A DNA stretch of 64,000 nt from Miscanthus floridulus (Eukaryota; Streptophyta; Magnoliopsida; Poales; Poaceae), in assembly GCF_019320115.1 (NCBI RefSeq), contig NC_089586.1, positions 2,318,804 through 2,382,803 of the forward strand, in the 5' to 3' direction. Position numbers and translations under genes: made by a program. Below, in pieces: positions 57,461-64,000 of this stretch. The notes under the pieces are model-generated. The model searched no databases, was not told where the DNA came from, and saw only the letters and a program-made list of their open reading frames with translations. Each line of letters starts with the position of its first letter. The stretch's first letter is position 1.

Positions 57461-59844
57461 GCGCATGCATCGTACTGCCTCTCCCTCACCTAGCCCTAGA
57501 GTAGCGCCGTCGCCTTGCTCGAGCTCTAGCTGTGCCGAACCCTAGCTTGTCATCGTCGCATGCGTCCCCATTTCCTCACCGCTCCGCCGACGCTCCAAGA
57601 TGCTCTCCGGCCTTCACACCATGGTAAGGATGTCACAGGTACCAGAAATGCTCACCTTCTCGCTTCCTATCCCGCTGTTCATGCTCGCCGAAGCTTCATC
57701 GGACACTCAAGACGCAAGATCACACATGCCGCCGCCTCCATCATGTCCTAACCTCAACCAATACCCCCATCAAGTTCACTGTTTTCCCCTCTGTCTTCCC
57801 ATGTTCTTGGTTCATCGAACCGTGGCCGTAGGCCCTAGATTGTTTATGCCGATGAGGTCCCTCGCCGCCGGCCATGACCGCCCACCGTCTTGGTCCTGTT
57901 CCGGCCGACAGAATAAACCTAGTCCTTCTCAGTCGTTCATCGTGTGATCTGTGGTCCAGATCGGGCCATACCCTTTTGACTGTCATCTTGCTTAAGAGCC
58001 CCTCTACTTTCGGATATTTGTGTCCACCATCCCTACAATTTTTCTAAAGAGCCCCTCAAGTTCTTATTATTTCTACCCATAGTTCTCGGCCAGATTTAAA
58101 AATCAGATTTTATTTATTTTAATTCAAAAATAAAATTCTATCTATTTACAAAATTGCCACTATCTTCTGTAGGTCATATCTTCTCTGTTTTAACTCCGAT
58201 TTGATCTGTTCAACTTGCGTTGGGTTCATAAATCCATAATCTACATGTTCATACTACTGTTAGATATGTTTTCCACTTTTAAAATTCAAGGTTAGATTTA
58301 ATCTATTATTTTACAAAAGGAAATCTTGTGTAATTCATAACTTCTTCATTTTAACTCTGATTTGAGTGATTCTCGCGTCTGCGTGTTCGTAGCATCACGT
58401 AGAATAGTTTTAAAAACCTTTTAACTTCTATTTATACTATTTGGTGTATTATTCTAATTAGCTTATGTTTGTTTGCTATGCATGTATGTATGGATGCCTG
58501 TGTGGTGCTGTTTGATCTCGTGTAGACAGTGAGTTTTATGTTGGTGATCTGGAGCAACTCTTTGAAGATCAAGGCCAGCAGTGGTACTTTGAATTATGGC
58601 AAGTATAATATGAGGCTCTTTGTTACCTATTCACTTTAATGCAAATATCAATTCATATGCATATGTTAATGAACCGCTTGGAGTCTACTTACCTTGATAT
58701 TGATTATCCTGTCCTTGATTTACCTATGGGTTTTGCATGTGGGTAGTATGCTCAGTTTGCTTCAACTAATATTGATTAAAGAATGCAATTAAAGATATAT
58801 GCAACATGGTATTAAAAGATGCTTTTTAGCAACATAGAACCAAGGGGGCTAGAGCATTGGGCCTTTTCCTAGGGTGCTCTAGTTTCTCTCCATATGGACT
58901 CATCTTTAAGTGACAACCTAGGACTTATAGTACAACCATGAGGACCACATGGCTCTGGTCTTAGTCCAGTACCTTGCTCTTTCTAGTTTGTAGCAGTTTA
59001 CCGAAAGAGCAAGCGGGGCATACCAGGCTGGGTATGGGCCTCATCCCTAGGGTGTGTACTATGCTACGAGTATTAGTGCCACTTTTGGAGATGACTCCAT
59101 AACACTTGGGAGATGGAATCCTTAGCGGTTGCTCCTTATTAGAACGACTGGGGAAAAGCTTCATAGTGTACCCTGCTTGCTCACCTTAGATGTGTTTTGG
59201 GAGTAATTAACCCAGGCATATGGGCAACACGACTCATAGTGAAAGTGTACAACCTCTGCAGAGTGTAAAACTGATATATTAGCCATGCTCACAGACAAGA
59301 GCGGCCTGGATCCTTACTGAATAGTTGGTTACTTGGATGGTTTGGGTTATGATTAAATTGTTGATATCTCTAATTATTCATATTCGGGAGCCTAAGCACA
59401 ACTTAGCAACTTATGATTAATAATAAAATATGACCAACTAAAAGTGTTTACCGTAGTTTAGCCGCGTCAAGCCTTTTGAGCCTGCATCCCCTCATGTTAT
59501 GCTTGCTAAGCAGTAGTAGCTTACACTTGTTTTATTTTCAACACTTTTGGCAAAATCCAGGATGGGTACCAGATGGAGGTTCTTCAGTGGAGTTTTCCAA
59601 GAGGTGTTATGCTTGTGATCAACCAGTTGACGATTCTTATGGTGTTGGAGGCCTCGCCAGAAGAATAGAGTTATGGTATATACTGTAAAGTAAGACTATG
59701 TCTTTTGTAACAAATATTTGTGTGCTATATATTAAAGTCATTGTCTTTGATATTACCCCTTCATTTGTAACTATATGTGTGAATTGAATTCCCGAGTGCA
59801 CATATGGTGTGTATATGGTTTTGTCCTTAAAACCAGGTGCGACA

Positions 59845-59849
59845 TGCTC
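59845..59849. repeat. Target site duplication TGCTC (right copy)
   Basis: Matches 54319-54323. Confidence 0.85.
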
Positions 59850-60238
59850 ATTGCGTAAGGTTAATCTCTTAAATGAATTAAGAGGTTGTTGGTTGAAAAA
59901 GTAGTTTATCCTAATTCACTTCCTACACATAATCGCATGGTTCTAGAGAATCAATTCTAGCTATAGAATATGTCTAGTGAAGAATTACATCCGATGGAGA
60001 TTGGAGAATGAGGAGCACGAGGATGTCTATTTTACACCTGGCTCGGCCCGCAACTCGGATAGGGCCTAGATAGCCAAACGTGGACCTAAAAAAGTTGCTT
60101 GAAAATTGAAATGAATCAAGCTTTTCTTTCGTCCTAGCTCCTAAATGGTCAAGGCTAGTTATAAAGCAGGCATAATTTTCATAGCATCCCATACAGGCAC
60201 CGTCCCTTCTTCACGAGAAGGCACCACATGCGTGCGTG
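59850..60238. other. Spacer
   Basis: No supported feature; continues the sequence to the right of the Pack-MULE once the solo LTR is removed. Confidence 0.3.
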
Positions 60239-60456
60239 GCCTCATGGAGTATCTCGGCGAGCATCTCATTGGAGAGTCGCTCATCGAGGTTCTAGAGCAT
60301 GTGGCGGAGCTTATCATGGGAGATGAAGCAGTTCTGGTCCTAGTCAAAGATGTGGAAGGCCTCCTGGAGCTCATCCTCGTCGGCGCCGCTTTCCCCCCAC
60401 ATCTAGTGCGCCAGCTAGGTGAGGAACTCCTAGAAGTCGATGGCTAGGCATGACAC
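60239..60456 (-). pseudogene. Calmodulin-like pseudogene fragment
   Basis: The minus strand encodes a calmodulin-like segment: end of EF-hand 2 (IDF-stop-EFLT), linker, then ADEDELQEAFHIFD-stop-DQNCFISHDKLRHML-stop-NLDERLSNEMLAEILHEA, i.e. EF-hand 3 and the lead-in to EF-hand 4. Calmodulins bind calcium through such loops; here the third loop has a stop at position 2 and Cys instead of Gly at position 6. Five in-frame stops, all TAG. Both ends are missing, so this is a dead fragment. Confidence 0.7.
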
Positions 60457-60472
60457 CACGCTCTTGCCCGGC

Positions 60473-60818
60473 TGAAAGCTCTAGTTTGGTTTTGGTGAAT
60501 TGATGAAACCCTAAGTGCTAACCTAGTTTATCAAAGTGATCATGAGATAGGTAGCACTATTCCAAGTGGTGGAGCAATGTTGAAGATGATGATGATGGTG
60601 TGACCATGGTGATGACCAAGTGCTTGGACTTGAAAAAGAAGAAAGAGAAAAACAAAAAGCTCAAGGCAAAGGTGAAACTTGATAGGAGCTTTTTGGTTTG
60701 GTAATCGAGACACTTAGCAATTGTGATCACATTTAGGATCGATAGCCGTACTATTAAGAGGGGTGAAACTCGAATCAAAATATGGTTATCAAAGTATCGA
60801 TGAAATATGGTAGGCAGT
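60473..60818 (+). mobile_element. Copia-type LTR fragment
   Basis: Starts TGAAAGCTCTAGTTTGG, similar in style to the TGAAAGGTCC start of the other Copia-type LTRs, and continues with GGTTTTGGTGAATTGATGAAACCC. Cut off at 60818 by the next LTR. Confidence 0.45.
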
Positions 60819-63800
60819 TGTAACACCTTTGGTGTTTTGACCTAGCACTAAAACTTGACATGTCATTATATGCATTGCAAAGCATTCATAAAGTAAAAAA
60901 AATTGAATGCACTCACTAAATAAGCTTTATTTCATAAGTTGTTATTTTATGTGATGTAATGTGATCCAAAATTCTAAATAAAGATAATGACCATAAGGGT
61001 CAAATTTCATGTGATCATGTGAGACCATGTGTCAATTGACTCAAATAACCCTAATGGGCCATGTAAATGGTCAAAAATCATAGTTAAGTAAAAAGGTAGA
61101 CAAATCAAATGTGAATTCAAATTTAAATCATAAAAGTCCTTTTTGCCCCTTCTGTCTATTTCAAAATCCATTTGGAATTTGGGGGTGTGACAAAAAGCAA
61201 AGTTGAAGCTTATTTTATAAGGATCAACTTTGGTATTCAAAGTTTTTAAAGTTTACATATAAAATTTGGAGTAATTTTGAAATGATTCAAATGCTCAAAT
61301 GCGCCCCAAATTCAAATTTCAAAATGGAGGCAGAATTTGAAAATGTTCATTTAAGCAAAGTTGTAGAACTTGAAATGTTGGGCAACTTTTATTTTTGGAG
61401 ATTTTCAACTTCTTTAGAAAATTTGGGAGTAATTTGTAAAATGAACTCAATGGCAATTCTGTAAATATTTCAAAAATCAGTTTGAAGCAGGGCGTCACCT
61501 CCTGCTTGCCGTCGACGCCGCCGAGCTCGTTCTTGTGGGTTCCGGCCGGCGCCACGCAGCTTCTTACCACGCATGGGCATGCAGGAGCTATTCGTCTCTC
61601 GCAGCTCGTTCTTTTCCTTTAAGACACGCAGAGCCGGCCGCCTCCTTCTCTCTTTCCTCGCCTACTCGCCACCGAGCTGTTTGCCGCCGACCGTCTTCGC
61701 CGCTTCTTCGCACGGTGACACGTAGCTGTCTCTGTGGTGACCTCGTTCAGGAGCTGGCAAAGCTAGATGCACCCTTCCCTTCTATAAAGAGGAGCACCCG
61801 CCGCCGTCGTCCTTTCTTTTCTTCTCTGCTCTGTTCCGCCACCGCTCAGCTCCGCCTCTTGCTGTAGCCACTGTCGAACCATTCCTGTCATGCCTAGCTA
61901 CGCTAGTGTGATCATCTCGATCTAGCGCTTCTCTTTGGCTTGCTCACATCACTTGAGTTGGCCGAAATCGCCCAGCGCAACGCATTCTTCCCCGTGACCG
62001 ACCGAAGCTCTACCGCGATCATCTCACCGTGGTCAAGCCACTCCGGTGAGCCTCTTGTCGATTCTTTTTGTGGTTTAGCTTCCCCGTGACATCCTGTTGC
62101 TCGTAAGCTCGATCATTTTCCTAGTCGTAGCCCAGTCACGTTGGAAAGTGTCTCGCTGCCGTGCCCGCGCCACCGTGGCCGCCATGGCCGGCGTGGAGCT
62201 TCCTCCAGTGCTCCTACTGCTGTTCTAGGTGTCGGGGTATGTTTGCAGGGTGGTGTTGGTCATGCTGGTGCGGTCCGCCTCACCGGTGCCTCACCGCTGG
62301 CGAGTTTGATCAGCCAGAGCTGGCAGCGCCGCCATGTCCTGTGTTTGTGTCACTGATGAACGGGCCCAGGCTGTTAGTGAGAGAAGGGAGAGAACAGAGA
62401 GATTTTGTATTTTCTGGATTTTAAACAGAAACTTTGGAAATTCATAGGAAAATAATTACAGCTCTAGAAATTCTAAACATTTGTGTGTAGCTTCTGTACA
62501 TGTTCTATTATGGTTTAAAAATATGAAACTTGAAATTTGAATAAATTTTTAATGTTCAAAAATTTAGTCAATTAATTAATAAATGTAATTTTCATAATTT
62601 TTGTACGCCACTGTATAACTCCAAAAATTATGAAATTTATTTTGGTACACTAATTTGTCATGAGGAAGCTTACATAAAATTTTGAGGTCATTTGGAACAA
62701 GTTCGTTTTGGGCTTATTTCCAAATTAATTCAAAAAAATAAATAAAAGCAAACCCTGAGTGTTAGGTTAGAGTTTGATTTTTGTTTTGGTCATGTTTTGT
62801 GACCAGTAGAGTTTCAAGATCAATTTAGTCAAGTCACTTAGGTCATAAGCCCTAGGTCATTAAAGTGTTGGTTAGAGTTTAGTTAATGAGTGATTTCATT
62901 CATTAAGGGTAGAACTTTGGAGTGAAACTTTAGGTAGTTCTTTAGAAGAATGTAGGGTTTCTTAGTAAACATTTTTGTGTGGTCCTTGATGGTAGAATTG
63001 CAAGTTGGTTTTGTTGGCTTGCAACTGTACCGTGAAGGAAAGTTGTACTCAAGGTGTTATTATATTTCATGCACCATGAAAGCATCATGTTTACATTATC
63101 ATCATGTTGAAGCATATGTTATTATTTTGTGTAGAATCCGAGAGTGAACCGATCCTAGTTGAGCAAGTTGTGGAAGAATCCCCGGTTGTCTCGGGATTCA
63201 ATATTTGTGGTACTGATCCGGAACCTGAGATCAACAACGAAGGCAAGCCCTGGTTTATGCATTAAACCATTACCTTGTTTACTTTGAAAAGTTTATCACC
63301 TATGTTACTTATTGCATTAAGTTGATTAATTCAAATATTACCTACTTGATGCATTGCCTACCTTGTTAATTGTTTACCATCCTTGAAGATGATTTCATTT
63401 ACAAAGGCGTAGAATGCTTAGTATGCTTTATAGTAGGCTTTCAAAGTAAAAGTTTCAATACAATCAAAGATGGCATTCTAGCCAAAGAAAGAAAGAAGAT
63501 AGAATGAACTAGAGACTAGTCAGGTGACTTATCTTGAATATTGGGTAATGTTGCCGACTATGTCGCTTAAAGGCCACTCATTGTGGATGTTCTGAACGAG
63601 ACACTTTGTAGTACTGGTCTCATACTCCGGTAAGCCTACTTCGGCTAATCCGATACTAAGATGAATGTCCACGCATTGGGAGTGGAGAGATGGCGGGAGT
63701 CACGTGTACCCTTGTGGCTGGAATGTGGCCGGATTGGAGGTGTGCTGTGCTCTCGGGTGGCGTGGAGACGGCTTAGTATAGGAGGATCTGGTAGCGAGGT

Positions 63801-64000
63801 TGATATATGCAAGATTAAGTTCTACATATATCGTGTGATAAGGAATCCCTAGTTAGGACTTGAATCAATTCGAATTACCGGTGCTCCGTGGATATGGAGA
63901 CTCGATTCATTACAGAAGCAATGCAGGACTGGTGAATTACTAAAACTTGAGAAAAGGAATGGAATGAGAAGGATTGGAACATGGGATATGAACACTTAGT
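60819..64000 (+). mobile_element. Tekay-like LTR, continues past the window
   Basis: Starts TGTAACACCTTTGGTGTT. The layout matches the solo LTR at 54324: AT-rich left part, TATA box, GC-rich block (61490-62350), AT-rich right part with phrases shared in style. No end is seen before 64000. Open frames in the GC block (61535-61867, 62141-62424) look like composition effects. Confidence 0.6.
61793..61798 (+). promoter_or_regulatory. TATA box of the right-end LTR
   Basis: TATAAA within CCCTTCTATAAAGAGG, at the start of the GC-rich block. Confidence 0.55.

Larger units (their letters stand above)
54324..59844 (+). mobile_element. Tekay-like solo LTR, split by a Copia-type solo LTR
   Basis: Starts TGTAACACCCTAAAATTTG and ends GGTGCGACA, with TGCTC duplicated on both sides. 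Without the inserted LTR and its target duplication it is about 3.07 kb. It contains a TATA box at 57451-57460 with a GC-rich downstream region. No internal retroviral genes, so it results from recombination between two LTRs. A short open frame at 59476-59688 is part of the LTR and is probably not translated. Confidence 0.8.

Noticed and set aside
57600..57947. Coding exons in the Tekay-like solo LTR (also 59476-59688)
   Set aside because: Lies within LTR borders defined by target duplication; no conserved domain recognised.

Overview
This is nuclear DNA from a grass, most likely of the sorghum/sugarcane/Miscanthus/maize group (Andropogoneae). The signs are a GC-rich single-exon prohibitin gene, long Ty3/Gypsy and Ty1/Copia elements nested in one another, grass-type MITEs and SINEs, a Pack-MULE and a plastid DNA insertion. 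I see one intact ordinary protein gene, prohibitin at 42089-42937 (+). Almost everything else is mobile-element sequence in various states of decay.

Left third (about 1466-34596): a three-level nest whose two inner levels can be resolved to the base. The outermost is a gag-only Copia-type element on + (gag 1466-3265, 3' LTR 32456-34596, 5' end missing). Into it went a Tat-lineage Ty3/Gypsy element on - (4405-30348, TSD AAAGG). That element has lost gag to mid-RT but keeps an antisense spliced gene. Into the antisense gene went a 14.8 kb Tekay/Del-like chromovirus on - (9234-24009, TSD GCCTA) with about 4 kb LTRs. By eye the LTR pairs differ by about 4% in the innermost and about 10% in the middle element, which fits the order of insertion.

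The most striking object is in the chromovirus. Between its primer binding site and gag lies an extra sense-strand reading frame (18117-19172, -). Its start codon begins a near-perfect copy of the histone H3 N-terminal tail (ARTKQTARKSTGG, then R-A-P-H-H-Q-L-A). A non-histone body, a coiled-coil-like stretch and a 40-residue acidic tail follow. The integrase of the same element ends in a chromodomain, the module that reads methylated H3 tails. So one element carries both a reader-type module and a mimic of what that module reads. This copy is dead: nearly all in-frame stops are TAG or TGA, as expected from C-to-T decay of methylated DNA.

Middle (34597-43300): a truncated Copia gag with its 5' LTR on -, two SINE-like insertions (one with a clear 18 bp target duplication), quiet AT-rich spacer, then prohibitin with its own TATA-like box.

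Right-centre (43290-50700): (TA)n tracts alternate with Micron-like MITEs and one 3.8 kb relative with the same ends. There is also a 1.1 kb plastid insertion with a complete intron-containing trnV-UAC, and a Tat-type LTR fragment with a GC-rich minisatellite.

Right end (50700-64000): a possible orphan exon, two MITEs, a Pack-MULE with about 240 bp TIRs carrying F-box-like, LRR-kinase-like and other fragments, a Tekay-like solo LTR (54324-59844, TSD TGCTC) itself split by a Copia-type solo LTR (54783-57224), a calmodulin-like pseudogene, and the start of a further Tekay-like LTR at 60819 that runs off the window.
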